Of a DNA stretch of 64,000 nt, positions 19,065 through 27,654 are shown piece by piece. This DNA comes from Anaerolineae bacterium (GTDB taxonomy: Bacteria; Chloroflexota; Anaerolineae; Aggregatilineales; Phototrophicaceae). The DNA lies in NCBI GenBank assembly GCA_019912965.1, contig JAIOHM010000022.1:1-64000 (forward strand), written 5' to 3'. Numbering within the stretch: position 1 is the first letter of the stretch; every line of letters starts with the position of its first letter. Position numbers and translations under genes: made by a program. The notes under the pieces are model-generated. The model ran no database searches, was not told the origin of the DNA, and saw only the letters and a program-made list of their open reading frames with translations.

Positions 19065-20234
19065 ATGACTGATATTCTGCCTCAGTTCAGAGGGATAGAA
19101 GAATCTACTCTGCTTCGCCTGCTCAATCAATCAGGTGCAAGAGCCATCCTCGCGGAAGACACACCTGATCTGGGATTAGCAGACCACTATCCATTTCCAT
19201 TCCTTGCTATCGTCGGACAAATGGAAATGCGGATCGCATTGATGCTCTCAGTCATCAATCCAGCAGTCGGAGGGGTGTTGCTCATTGGGCCACGCGGCAT
19301 AGGCAAAACAACAGCAGTACGCAGTCTTGCAGGTATCCTGCCGGATGTTGAAACAAGTGATTGCGAAGAAGGAATACTGCCACAAGAATTACTAGCGGAA
19401 AACGCCCGAATTCTTTATCCTGATTGTTATGAAAAGTATCATGCAGGCCAAGCTATATCGCATTTTGAACCTGTAAAATTAGTGGAACTACCCCTGAATG
19501 CTCGACTGGAAGACGTAGTTGGCGGAATTAACGAACGGGTGGCTATTCAGCAGCAACGGGTGCGTCTGGAACGTGGCATTCTCGCGCGTGCTGATAATAA
19601 TCTTCTCTATGTTGATGAGGTAAATCTACTGGATGACGAGATCGTTGATGCAATTCTGGATGCCGCCGCACAGGGAAGTTATACAGTTCGACGCGGAGCG
19701 ATGTCAGGCACATATCGCTCACGCTTTGTATTAATCGGCTCAATGAACCCGGAAGAAGGTCGTTTAAGACCCCAGATACTGGATCGTTTCGGCCTGCGAG
19801 TCAATGTTCGTGGTCTCGTACCTCAAGAGGAACGTCTTGAAGTTTACAATCGGGTACGAGCATACCGTCAAAATCCACGTCAATTTGTACGTGAATGGTT
19901 GCCAGTAACAACCGAAGCCCGCGAAGAAATTATCCTTGCACGTGAGCTATTGAAAGAAACGACACTCTCAAATGAAGCTGTTGAAATTGGGCTGGCGCTG
20001 GTGCAAAAACTTGACATCGACTCACACCGTGCAGAATACACCATGTTTGAAGGAGCGCGCGCCTATGCAGCCTCGGATGGACGTGATGTTGTTACTGTCC
20101 AGGATATTCGCGTAGTTGCCCCTTTGGCGCTTCGACAGCGAAGAAGTCAGTTTATGGTTAGCTTCTTTGAAAATCAGCGTGAGGAAGATGACCAAATCCG
20201 CACTTATATCGACGACCTCACTCAAATGAGATAA
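19065..20234 (+). CDS. ChlI/BchI-type AAA+ ATPase (magnesium-chelatase subunit I-like)
   Basis: 389 aa. Strong resemblance to the I subunit of Mg-protoporphyrin chelatase: IVGQMEMRIALML, Walker A GPRGIGKTT, the insertion region with LPLNARLEDVVGG, Walker B LLYVDEVNLLDD, sensor 1 IGSMNPEEG and the arginine region RPQILDRFGLRVNV. The subunit is a motor that drives metal insertion together with D and H (or CobN-like) subunits. Neither partner is present in the window, so the substrate metal and tetrapyrrole are unknown; Co or Mg chelation or a non-chelatase MoxR-like role are all possible. It is directly coupled to the downstream membrane protein (stop immediately followed by ATG). Confidence 0.85.
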   Translation: MTDILPQFRGIEESTLLRLLNQSGARAILAEDTPDLGLADHYPFPFLAIVGQMEMRIALMLSVINPAVGGVLLIGPRGIGKTTAVRSLAGILPDVETSDCEEGILPQELLAENARILYPDCYEKYHAGQAISHFEPVKLVELPLNARLEDVVGGINERVAIQQQRVRLERGILARADNNLLYVDEVNLLDDEIVDAILDAAAQGSYTVRRGAMSGTYRSRFVLIGSMNPEEGRLRPQILDRFGLRVNVRGLVPQEERLEVYNRVRAYRQNPRQFVREWLPVTTEAREEIILARELLKETTLSNEAVEIGLALVQKLDIDSHRAEYTMFEGARAYAASDGRDVVTVQDIRVVAPLALRQRRSQFMVSFFENQREEDDQIRTYIDDLTQMR

Positions 20235-20855
20235 ATGAAGATGTTCATAAAATCACATCAAAAGGTGTCTTATTTTTGGATTCTGTTCAGTTTAACGCTG
20301 CTGGCATACTGTTTACCCTGGATACACAATCCAGTGATTAGCCTTAGCCTGAATGCTTATGATTTAGCTGAATGGACAAGCCTCCACCCACTTGTCAGAT
20401 CAAATACACCAACACTCTTAACGAGCTTTATGCTACGCCTTGCCCTCCCCTGTCTGGGATTAGCGGCAGTATTTGGAAACACAATCCAAAACAAAGTAAT
20501 TAAAATTGCTCTTATTTCCATAATCACACTAGCGCTACTTCCGCCGCTCGAGTTTTTTACCAATGCGAATGGAGATTCCAATTACCGCCAGCAATTTATT
20601 TTGGTCGTGATTACCGCCATAGCCGCTATCGTTGGACTGAGCACTCTATTTCAAAAACATCGTCACATTATTAGCGCAACATTCATTGGCGTTGGATTGA
20701 TAGGCACTTTAGTTGGCACAATACAGGCCTATAATCTGATGGTCGCATTTGCATTGCCAGTGCAATTAGGAATAGGGAGCTTGAGCATGATGCTATTGCT
20801 TATTGCTCTAATAATCCTTGAGATCAATTATTCACACTCAGCGATAACAAACTAA
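20235..20855 (+). CDS. Multi-spanning membrane protein, function unknown
   Basis: 206 aa with about six hydrophobic helices (roughly residues 12-30, 62-82, 88-108, 122-140, 148-165 and 175-197). No family is recognised. The ATG follows the stop of the ChlI-like gene with no gap, so translation is very likely coupled. A hairpin follows the stop. The coupling suggests a shared process with the ATPase, but nothing more specific can be said. Confidence 0.6.
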   Translation: MKMFIKSHQKVSYFWILFSLTLLAYCLPWIHNPVISLSLNAYDLAEWTSLHPLVRSNTPTLLTSFMLRLALPCLGLAAVFGNTIQNKVIKIALISIITLALLPPLEFFTNANGDSNYRQQFILVVITAIAAIVGLSTLFQKHRHIISATFIGVGLIGTLVGTIQAYNLMVAFALPVQLGIGSLSMMLLLIALIILEINYSHSAITN

Positions 20856-20856
20856 A

Positions 20857-20884
20857 ACAGGGTAGTGCCATTGCGCTACCCTGT
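20857..20884 (-). terminator. Terminator between convergent membrane-protein and acpP genes
   Basis: ACAGGGTAG / CTACCCTGT stem with inner G-C and G-T pairs. On the minus strand it is followed by TTTTAGTTT, so it terminates acpP best; on the plus strand it can stop the membrane-protein mRNA, although no T run follows there. Confidence 0.75.
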
Positions 20885-20915
20885 CCATTAGCTGATATAA
20901 ACGCGAAAAATCTGC

Positions 20916-21155
20916 CTAGCCACCCATATTGGTATCGATATAGGCGATAGCCTCACCAACTGAGGTGATTTTCTGAGCATCTTCGTCAGTAATTTCGCCC
21001 CCAAATTCCTCTTCAAAAGCCATGATAAGTTCAACAAGATCAAGGGAGTCCGCTTCCAAGTCTTCGCGGAAGCGGGCTTCTGGTACAACGCGATCTGCAT
21101 CTACACCGAGCAAATCCACAACGATATTCTTGACACGCTCTTCAGTTGAAGCCAT
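20916..21155 (-). CDS. acpP: Acyl carrier protein
   Basis: 79 aa, normal length. The phosphopantetheine attachment site is Ser37 in [19 protein letters not shown], with the acidic helix and C-terminal YIDTNMGG typical of fatty-acid ACPs. ATG at 21155 is chosen because GGGAGGAG stands just upstream. It carries growing acyl chains in type II fatty acid synthesis. No fab gene lies beside it; it has its own promoter and terminator, so it is monocistronic. Confidence 0.96.
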   Translation of the reverse strand: MASTEERVKNIVVDLLGVDADRVVPEARFREDLEADSLDLVELIMAFEEEFGGEITDEDAQKITSVGEAIAYIDTNMGG

Positions 21156-21205
21156 TTTCTCCTCCCGATAGTGGGGTTTCGTGATTTTCAATATAGCAGG
21201 CTCAC

Positions 21206-21234
21206 ATTATACCCTTAATGATGCCGACTGCCAG
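21206..21234 (-). promoter_or_regulatory. Promoter of acpP
   Basis: On the minus strand, CTGGCA, 17 bp, TATAAT: a perfect -10 and four of six -35 positions. It lies about 50 bp before the acpP start and is back to back with the fni promoter. Confidence 0.65.
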
Positions 21235-21244
21235 TGCAATGTTA

Positions 21245-21274
21245 TTGACAGTCGCCGACTTCTTCGGGTAGGAT
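21245..21274 (+). promoter_or_regulatory. Promoter of fni and the prenyl synthase gene
   Basis: TTGACA (perfect -35), 18-bp spacer, TAGGAT (four of six -10 positions). It is 31 bp upstream of the fni ATG, with AAGGA as ribosome site in between. It forms a divergent promoter pair with acpP. Confidence 0.65.
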
Positions 21275-21304
21275 TACGTTCGCCCAAATAAGGAACACCA
21301 CTGA

Positions 21305-22363
21305 ATGACTAAAGTAACGGATATGCCAACCACAGAGAATCGCAAAGTCGACCACATTCGTATAAACCTCGAAAAAGATGTGCAATTCCCCCGCCTGACA
21401 ACTGGATTAGAACGATATCGTTTTATGCATCAGGCACTTCCAGAAATGAATCTCTCTGATGTGGATACCCGCGTCACCCTGTTCGGCAAAATACTTTCTG
21501 CCCCAATCATCATTTCTTCTATGACTGGTGGCACTGATATGGCTTATCGAATCAACCAGCATCTTGCCAAGGCAGCTCAAACGCAAGGTGTGGCTATGGG
21601 ACTTGGCTCACAGCGGGCAGGCATCGAAAAGCCACATTTAGCCTACACATATCAAGTGCGCGATGTTGCACCTGATATCTTGCTTTTTGCGAATGTGGGC
21701 GCAGTACAGCTTAATTACAAATATGGGGCAGAGCAATGTCAAAAAGCTGTAGACATGATTGAAGCAGATGCCCTTATTCTACATTTCAATGTTCTTCAAG
21801 AAGCCGTTCAGCCAGAAGGCGACACAAATTTTGCAGGTTTACTGACAAAAATTGAGCAAGTTTGCAAAAATGTATCCGTACCTGTGATTGCCAAAGAAGT
21901 GGGTTGGGGATTTTCCGAACAAAACGCTCGTGATCTGGCAAATGCTGGTATAGCTGCAATCGATGTTGCGGGTTCGGGTGGCACTTCGTGGAGTGAAGTC
22001 GAATATCATCGTTCCCCGACCGCCTTCCACGCACGCGTTGCAGCCAGTTTCGCCGATTGGGGTATTCCAACAGCCGATGCCATTCAGTATGCAGTAAAGG
22101 GCGCGCCAAATATTCAAATAATTGCCAGCGGTGGATTGCGGGATGGCATTGACATCGCCAAGTGCATCGCCTTGGGTGCTACCGCAGGTGGTCTGGCTGG
22201 CCCATTCTTAAAAGCTGCTGATGAATCTACGGAAGCTGTCGACCAACTTATTCGAGAAATTTCAACCCAATTGCGAATTGCGATGCTATGCAGTGGCGCA
22301 AAGGATATTATGGCATTGCAGAAAACCACCTTGCTGAGGAATGAGGATATACTCCGTTGTTAA
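21305..22363 (+). CDS. fni: Type 2 isopentenyl-diphosphate isomerase
   Basis: 352 aa, FMN- and NAD(P)H-dependent enzyme that interconverts IPP and DMAPP. Family motifs are [15 protein letters not shown] near residue 75, [19 protein letters not shown], the catalytic region [25 protein letters not shown] and GSGGTSW. Type 2 isomerases are common in Chloroflexota, Firmicutes and archaea. The last 7 bases overlap the start of the prenyl synthase gene, so the pair is an isoprenoid operon that makes and uses DMAPP. Confidence 0.95.
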   Translation: MTKVTDMPTTENRKVDHIRINLEKDVQFPRLTTGLERYRFMHQALPEMNLSDVDTRVTLFGKILSAPIIISSMTGGTDMAYRINQHLAKAAQTQGVAMGLGSQRAGIEKPHLAYTYQVRDVAPDILLFANVGAVQLNYKYGAEQCQKAVDMIEADALILHFNVLQEAVQPEGDTNFAGLLTKIEQVCKNVSVPVIAKEVGWGFSEQNARDLANAGIAAIDVAGSGGTSWSEVEYHRSPTAFHARVAASFADWGIPTADAIQYAVKGAPNIQIIASGGLRDGIDIAKCIALGATAGGLAGPFLKAADESTEAVDQLIREISTQLRIAMLCSGAKDIMALQKTTLLRNEDILRC

Positions 22364-23373
22364 CCCAGTTTTTTCAACGTTACATGACTGAACTTGATGC
22401 ATCAATGCGTCATACAGTTAATTCACGTCCCAAATTCTCATCTGACTTCGGAGTCATGTTGCGCTATGCACTTGGTTGGGTAGATGAACACGATACCCCC
22501 TACAATCTGCCAACAGGAAAACGCATCCGCCCTATCCTACTGTTACTGAGCACAGAAGCAGCAGGAGGCGATTGGCGCAAATCCCTGCCTTCCGCCGTTG
22601 CAGTTGAACTGCTCCACAATTTTTCGCTGATTCATGACGACATTCAGGATAACAGTTTAACGCGCCACAATCGCCCTACTGTTTGGCAGGTTTGGGGTAC
22701 GGCAAATGCAATCAACGCTGGTGACGCGCTCTTTACACTCGCATACTGTGCACTGGAAGAACTGGCATCAAGGGATATCGAACCACAAACAATTATCAAA
22801 ATCTGGCGTATATTCAACGACACAATGTTGGAATTGACCCGCGGACAGCACTTGGATATGAGTTTTGAGCATCAAGCCATAGTAACGACGGATGAATACC
22901 TGTCAATGATAGAGGGGAAATCAGCAGCATTGTTAGCTGCATGCGCCCAAATTGGAGCCTTAATCGCTTCCAATGATGATGAACTATCAGCCGCTTATAT
23001 GGAATTCGGTCTCAACATTGGCTTGGCGTTTCAGATACATGACGATATTTTGGGTATTTGGGGGGATCCTGATGTTACCGGGAAGTCAGCAGCAACAGAT
23101 ATTCTCTCCCGCAAAAAATCACTCCCTGTACTCTATGGATTGAATAAGAGCGAAAAGCTCATGTCTATCTATCAACGGCAAACCTTCACAGCTAACGATG
23201 TGACAGAAGCAGTTAAAACGCTGGATGCTGTTGGAGCACGGAAATATGCACAGGAAACTGAAACAACTTTCTATAATCGGGCGCTTGCCGCCTTAGAAAG
23301 TGCTAATCCTTTAAGTGAGTCTGGAAGATGGCTTAAACAATTGGTTGAGGCGCTATTCGAACGCCAGCACTAG
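22357..23373 (+). CDS. Polyprenyl synthetase (short-chain, probably GGPP or FPP synthase)
   Basis: 338 aa, all-helical trans-prenyltransferase. The two aspartate-rich motifs are DDIQD (in [10 protein letters not shown]) and DDILG (in [11 protein letters not shown]). The residue five before the first motif is Phe, the position that limits chain length in archaeal-type GGPP synthases, so a C15-C20 product is inferred. TTG at 22357 is used, with GAGGA about 9 bases upstream and overlap with fni. Its TAG stop shares the palindrome CTAG with the convergent hemW stop. Confidence 0.92.
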   Translation: MLTQFFQRYMTELDASMRHTVNSRPKFSSDFGVMLRYALGWVDEHDTPYNLPTGKRIRPILLLLSTEAAGGDWRKSLPSAVAVELLHNFSLIHDDIQDNSLTRHNRPTVWQVWGTANAINAGDALFTLAYCALEELASRDIEPQTIIKIWRIFNDTMLELTRGQHLDMSFEHQAIVTTDEYLSMIEGKSAALLAACAQIGALIASNDDELSAAYMEFGLNIGLAFQIHDDILGIWGDPDVTGKSAATDILSRKKSLPVLYGLNKSEKLMSIYQRQTFTANDVTEAVKTLDAVGARKYAQETETTFYNRALAALESANPLSESGRWLKQLVEALFERQH

Positions 23374-24542
23374 ACCAGTTCACGAAAAATCATGTTACTA
23401 AGCAACCTGCCCTGCCGCGTAACTCGCACCCGTTCTCGGTTAATCTCCAGCAACCCATATCCAACAAATTTCTCAAACAATAATCGATGAAGGTCAACTG
23501 GGTCAACACCAAACCGTTCAGCAAAGTTTGCTCGATTTATACCCTCCTCTGTCAATCGCAATCCCATTAAAAGAGTATCTGCGATCTCGGTCTCACGAGT
23601 AAGTATGATGGATTGGTCAATAGCAGGTGTTCGTGGAAATTCAAAATGGCCGGTAGCTTCCTGCAATGCTCGAATATAGCGCTGTGGCGATAGAATTGTG
23701 GAATAGCGAATTCCGTCCGCCAGACCATGTGCACCTGGCCCTAGACCGGGATATGGCAGGTTACGCCAGTATTGTAGGTTATGTCGACATTCATATCCGG
23801 GTTTAGACCAATTGCTGATCTCGTATTGCCTATACCCATCTGCCTCTAGTATGTCAGATGCAATCTCATACATATCAGCCGCAAGATCATCGTTTGGAGC
23901 AGGTAGTTTTCCACTCTCAACCCAGGCTTTCATTGATGTGCCATCTTCCAAACCCAATGCATAAAGCGAAATATGTTCTGGCTGGTGAGCAAGCATCTGT
24001 TTTAAACTGGTTTCCCAACCATCAAGCGTTTGGGCAGGTATTCCATAAATCAGATCTAGGTTTAAATTAGTAAAACCGCCTGACCTCGCTGCAACCACCG
24101 CCTCACTTACTTGTTCATTATCATGTCGCCGGGCAAACAATTCCAATTCATGAGCATTTGCCGACTGCATCCCAATGCTCAATCGATTAATCCCAATGTC
24201 TCTGATCGCTTCCATATATTCCGGCGTTAAATCGCGCGGATTCGACTCCATTGAAATCTCAGCATCCGGTAAAACGACAAACTTGAGATGAATAGCATTC
24301 AGGATGCGTGCAATTTGTTCAGAAGAAAGCAAACTGGGCGTACCCCCTCCCAGGTAAATAGTATGTACTACTTGGGCTGCTTTACTTTCCCCCAGTATCT
24401 CAATCTCTTTGACTAATGCTTGCACAAATGGCTCAATCAAATGGTCAAGGTTGATATACGTGTTGAAAGCGCAATACGTACATTTTATGCTGCAGAAAGG
24501 CACATGTAGATACAACGAGAGAGGAGAGTTGGAAAAAGCCAT
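23370..24542 (-). CDS. hemW: HemW-family radical SAM protein (heme chaperone)
   Basis: 390 aa. The [4Fe-4S] radical-SAM motif is CSIKCTYC near residue 17, followed by the family motif YLGGGTPSLL and a C-terminal HemW domain (LMGLRLTEEGINRANF). It lacks the extra N-terminal cysteine region of coproporphyrinogen dehydrogenase HemN, so the HemW assignment (heme delivery rather than porphyrin oxidation) is preferred. It is convergent with the prenyl synthase gene and divergent from the kinase gene. Annotation as an oxygen-independent coproporphyrinogen oxidase would be the older name. Confidence 0.9.
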   Translation of the reverse strand: MAFSNSPLSLYLHVPFCSIKCTYCAFNTYINLDHLIEPFVQALVKEIEILGESKAAQVVHTIYLGGGTPSLLSSEQIARILNAIHLKFVVLPDAEISMESNPRDLTPEYMEAIRDIGINRLSIGMQSANAHELELFARRHDNEQVSEAVVAARSGGFTNLNLDLIYGIPAQTLDGWETSLKQMLAHQPEHISLYALGLEDGTSMKAWVESGKLPAPNDDLAADMYEIASDILEADGYRQYEISNWSKPGYECRHNLQYWRNLPYPGLGPGAHGLADGIRYSTILSPQRYIRALQEATGHFEFPRTPAIDQSIILTRETEIADTLLMGLRLTEEGINRANFAERFGVDPVDLHRLLFEKFVGYGLLEINRERVRVTRQGRLLSNMIFRELV

Positions 24543-24571
24543 ATAGGTAATTACGTTAATGCTTCGACCGA

Positions 24572-24600
24572 TTGCGGTATCGTGGGGACTTTAATATAAT
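24572..24600 (+). promoter_or_regulatory. Promoter of the Ser/Thr kinase cluster
   Basis: TTGCGG, 17 bp, TATAAT: perfect -10, three to four matches in the -35. It is 57 bp before the kinase ATG and lies in the divergent spacer with hemW. It is the only clear promoter before the signalling island. Confidence 0.6.
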
Positions 24601-24656
24601 AAATCAAGATACTCATCTCATCCACCGTGATTGGTCATTATAGGAATCATATACTC

Positions 24657-26591
24657 ATGCCTGAAACAACGCAGTTCGCCGGAATGGGCGGTGACGGGCC
24701 AACCGACAATTCCCTGCAAGCCAACACTGTTTTACAGCGGCGCTACAAAATTTTGGGCGTCCTGGGCGGTGGCGGTATGGGTACTGTTTATCAGGCGCGC
24801 GACCTCAATTTTCCAGATGTTCGCAAGTTGGTCGCGGTCAAAGAAATGCTTAACCCAACAACAGACCCGGCATTACATGCCTCTACCCTAAAAACGTTTC
24901 AGCGGGAAGCCAACATTCTGGCTACACTGAATCACCCTGCTATCCCCAAGATTTTTGACTTCTTTGATCAGAATGACCGCGTCTATCTGGTCATGGAGTA
25001 TATCAATGGAAACGATCTGGAAACACTGCTCGGTAAAACTAAAGAATTACCGATAGAAAAAATCATCGATTGGTCAATTGAGCTTTGTGATGTTGTTGAT
25101 TATCTCCATACACAGCAGAAACCGATTGTCTTCCGCGATATGAAGCCGTCGAACATCATGATAGATAGTTTCGGTAAAATTCGGCTGATCGACTTTGGCA
25201 TCGCCAAAATATTTGATAGCGGCGTTAAGAAGCATACCATGATTGGCACAGAAGGTTATTGTGCTCCTGAGCAGTATAAGGGAGATGTTACAACGCTGAG
25301 CGATGTGTACAGTCTTGGTGCAACACTACATCATGTACTTACGCGTAAAGACCCCCGCTTGGAGCCGCCATTCAGTTTCCCGGAACGCCCGATTCAGGAT
25401 TACGTGCCGAAAGCACCCGATCGTTTGGTAACTATTGTTGAAAAAGCTTTGTCCTTTGAACCCCAAAACCGTTTCCAGACAGCGGCAGAAATGAAAACCG
25501 AACTGGAAAAACTGCGTTATCAGCCTCAGGTAAATGCTGCGGCAGGGGGCGCAACTAAAGGTGGGAGTCTAACAGGTACAGACTTTTTCGCTGGAGTAGA
25601 ATCCCAGGGTTCAATTGAACCCAAATGGAAATTCCCAACAGAAGACGAAATTCGATGCAGCCCGATTGTCCATAAAGAATTAGCCTTCGTCGGCTCATAC
25701 GATACCAATATGTGGGCTGTAAACTTGGCGACAGGGGAGTTTGTATGGAAATACGCAACACATGGCGGGATAGCATCCTCTCCAGTGATTGATGAATCAA
25801 ACCGACTGGTCATGTTCGGTTCAGAAGATAACACCTTCTATGCATTGGACTATCGTAATGGACGCATCAACTGGTCATATACCACACAGGATAAAATTCG
25901 TGGAACAGCCCGTGTCGCTCCAGAAGTAGATGCCGTGTTTTTTGGTAGCGATGACGGTCATCTCTATGCATTGGGGGCACCAAATGGACGTTTCTTGTGG
26001 AAATATCAACTCGGCGAATCAGTGCGTAGCCGTCCATTTGTATCCAATGATGTAGTCATTGTTGGTTGCGACGCCGGCGAAATTTTTGCGTTAGGGCTGG
26101 ATGGAAAACGCAAATGGAGTTATCGCACACGACGGCCTGTTACATCGTCACCTATCGTTGATGTGGCTGAAGGAATGTGTTACGTTGGCTCAGGTGATAA
26201 TTTTGTGTACGCGCTGGATGCGAATAGTGGTTACAGCTCATGGCGATTCCGCACAAATGGGCCGGTAATCTCCTCCCCCGTTGTGGATGGCGACCTATTA
26301 TTCTTTGGTTCAGCAGACGGCTCAATGTATGCAATTAACGCCCAAACGGCGCGTGAAAAATGGAAGTTCACGATTGATAAACCAATCATCTCATCGCCTA
26401 TTATTCATCAGGGTGCAATTTACTTTGGTGGAACAGATGAATATCTATACTGTGTAGATATTCAGACAGGCAAAGAGCGGTGGAAATTTAAGACAAACGG
26501 GGCAATTACGTCGACGGCTCACATTGCTGGCGATCTTATTCTCTTCGGTTCACTGGATCGGTCGTTATACGCACTGCCTCTGGTCGGCTAA
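24657..26591 (+). CDS. Ser/Thr protein kinase with C-terminal PQQ-type beta-propeller
   Basis: 644 aa from ATG at 24657 (AGGA upstream). The N-terminal Hanks-type kinase (about 20-285) has the glycine loop GVLGGGGMGTVY, VAVKEM, catalytic loop FRDMKPSN (Phe replaces the usual His of HRD), DFG in LIDFGIAKIF and APEQY. From about residue 330 there are seven or so PQQ/propeller repeats of the type CSPIVHKELAFVGSYDTNMWAVNLATGEFVWKY (shortened forms recur). No membrane helix lies between them, so this is a cytoplasmic kinase with a propeller sensor or substrate platform. It heads the island with a PP2C phosphatase, VWA and FHA proteins, which are the natural partners. Confidence 0.92.
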   Translation: MPETTQFAGMGGDGPTDNSLQANTVLQRRYKILGVLGGGGMGTVYQARDLNFPDVRKLVAVKEMLNPTTDPALHASTLKTFQREANILATLNHPAIPKIFDFFDQNDRVYLVMEYINGNDLETLLGKTKELPIEKIIDWSIELCDVVDYLHTQQKPIVFRDMKPSNIMIDSFGKIRLIDFGIAKIFDSGVKKHTMIGTEGYCAPEQYKGDVTTLSDVYSLGATLHHVLTRKDPRLEPPFSFPERPIQDYVPKAPDRLVTIVEKALSFEPQNRFQTAAEMKTELEKLRYQPQVNAAAGGATKGGSLTGTDFFAGVESQGSIEPKWKFPTEDEIRCSPIVHKELAFVGSYDTNMWAVNLATGEFVWKYATHGGIASSPVIDESNRLVMFGSEDNTFYALDYRNGRINWSYTTQDKIRGTARVAPEVDAVFFGSDDGHLYALGAPNGRFLWKYQLGESVRSRPFVSNDVVIVGCDAGEIFALGLDGKRKWSYRTRRPVTSSPIVDVAEGMCYVGSGDNFVYALDANSGYSSWRFRTNGPVISSPVVDGDLLFFGSADGSMYAINAQTAREKWKFTIDKPIISSPIIHQGAIYFGGTDEYLYCVDIQTGKERWKFKTNGAITSTAHIAGDLILFGSLDRSLYALPLVG

Positions 26592-26601
26592 CCTATCGAA
26601 A

Positions 26602-26624
26602 GGGTACTGCAATCTGTTGTACCC
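26602..26624 (+). other. Intercistronic hairpin between kinase and phosphatase genes
   Basis: GGGTAC / GTACCC 6-bp stem with an 11-base loop, no T run after it. It may modulate the ratio of kinase to phosphatase mRNA; function is inferred only from position. Confidence 0.35.
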
Positions 26625-26642
26625 CAATTGGAGATAATTTGT

Positions 26643-27629
26643 ATGGATATTTTCCGCCGCCTCTTCACCCAATCCAATGCAAAACCAGAGGATACGGTGC
26701 AGCTAACTGCTGATAAAGCAAAAGAATCAACGACCAGACCAGAACCGGTGATTGTTGAAACCACTCCAATTTCCCCACTACCGCCAGAAGTCACACAAAC
26801 GGTAGCTGATGGTGCAACCCGCCCCCTTCCCCCGGAAACGGTAATTACCTCAAACAACGAGCATATCATTTTCGGGCAGGCAACCGATGTAGGAATGGTT
26901 CGTACCAACAACCAGGACTCGGTTTATTCTTTCGTGGCGACAGGACGAAGTGCCGAACAACGTCCAGACTTTGGTCTCTTCATTGTTGCTGATGGAATGG
27001 GTGGTCATCATGATGGAGAAAAGGCCTCAGCATTAACTGCACGCTTGGTGGCATCCTATGTGACCAATAATATTTACATGCCGATCCTGAATGGCGATCA
27101 TGATGCGGATCGCGTCCCAATTACAGAGGCAATGATTGCCGCCGTACAGAAGGCCAATGCTGATGTCATTACCAAAGTGCCGGATGGAGGAACAACCCTC
27201 ACATCAGTTGCCGTTGTTGGCGACTTGGCATATGTTGCTCATGTTGGTGACAGTCGCGTATATTTAATAACAAGAGATGGCATTGAGCAGATCACACGTG
27301 ATCATTCTCTCGTACAAAGACTGATCGAACTCGATCAACTAACACGTGAAGAAGCTAATGTACACCCACAGAAAAATGTTCTGTATCGTGCATTAGGACA
27401 AAGTGAAAACTTGGAAGTTGATGCTTTAACAAGACGGTTGCCACCAAACTCCAAACTGATGTTATGCAGTGATGGCCTTTGGAACATGGTGAGTGAACAA
27501 GAGATTGTTGAAATTGCAATGAATCATCCTAATCCGCAGGAAGCCTGCGATAAACTTGTCGCCCTTGCAAATATGCACGGCGGTACTGACAACATCACCG
27601 CCATTTTGCTGCAAGTGCCAACCAATTAA
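26643..27629 (+). CDS. PP2C-family protein phosphatase
   Basis: 328 aa from ATG at 26643 (GGAG upstream). A disordered N-terminal tail of about 70 residues rich in Pro/Thr precedes the catalytic domain. PP2C motifs are VGMVRTNNQDS, the metal site VADGMGGH, the segment GGTTLTSV, VGDSRVYLI, LCSDGLWNMV and GGTDNITAI. It removes phosphates from Ser/Thr, most likely reversing the adjacent kinase. It is soluble. Confidence 0.93.
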   Translation: MDIFRRLFTQSNAKPEDTVQLTADKAKESTTRPEPVIVETTPISPLPPEVTQTVADGATRPLPPETVITSNNEHIIFGQATDVGMVRTNNQDSVYSFVATGRSAEQRPDFGLFIVADGMGGHHDGEKASALTARLVASYVTNNIYMPILNGDHDADRVPITEAMIAAVQKANADVITKVPDGGTTLTSVAVVGDLAYVAHVGDSRVYLITRDGIEQITRDHSLVQRLIELDQLTREEANVHPQKNVLYRALGQSENLEVDALTRRLPPNSKLMLCSDGLWNMVSEQEIVEIAMNHPNPQEACDKLVALANMHGGTDNITAILLQVPTN

Positions 27630-27654
27630 CGACTTCAGAGACTAGCGTTTATAT

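Noticed and set aside
19065..20234. ChlI-like gene as proof of phototrophy
   Set aside because: The I-type ATPase also serves cobalt chelatases and other MoxR-like roles; no bacteriochlorophyll gene is in the window.
21305..24542. fni, prenyl synthase and hemW as a pigment operon
   Set aside because: hemW is on the opposite strand and both isoprenoid genes are general; no carotenoid or chlorophyll gene is beside them.
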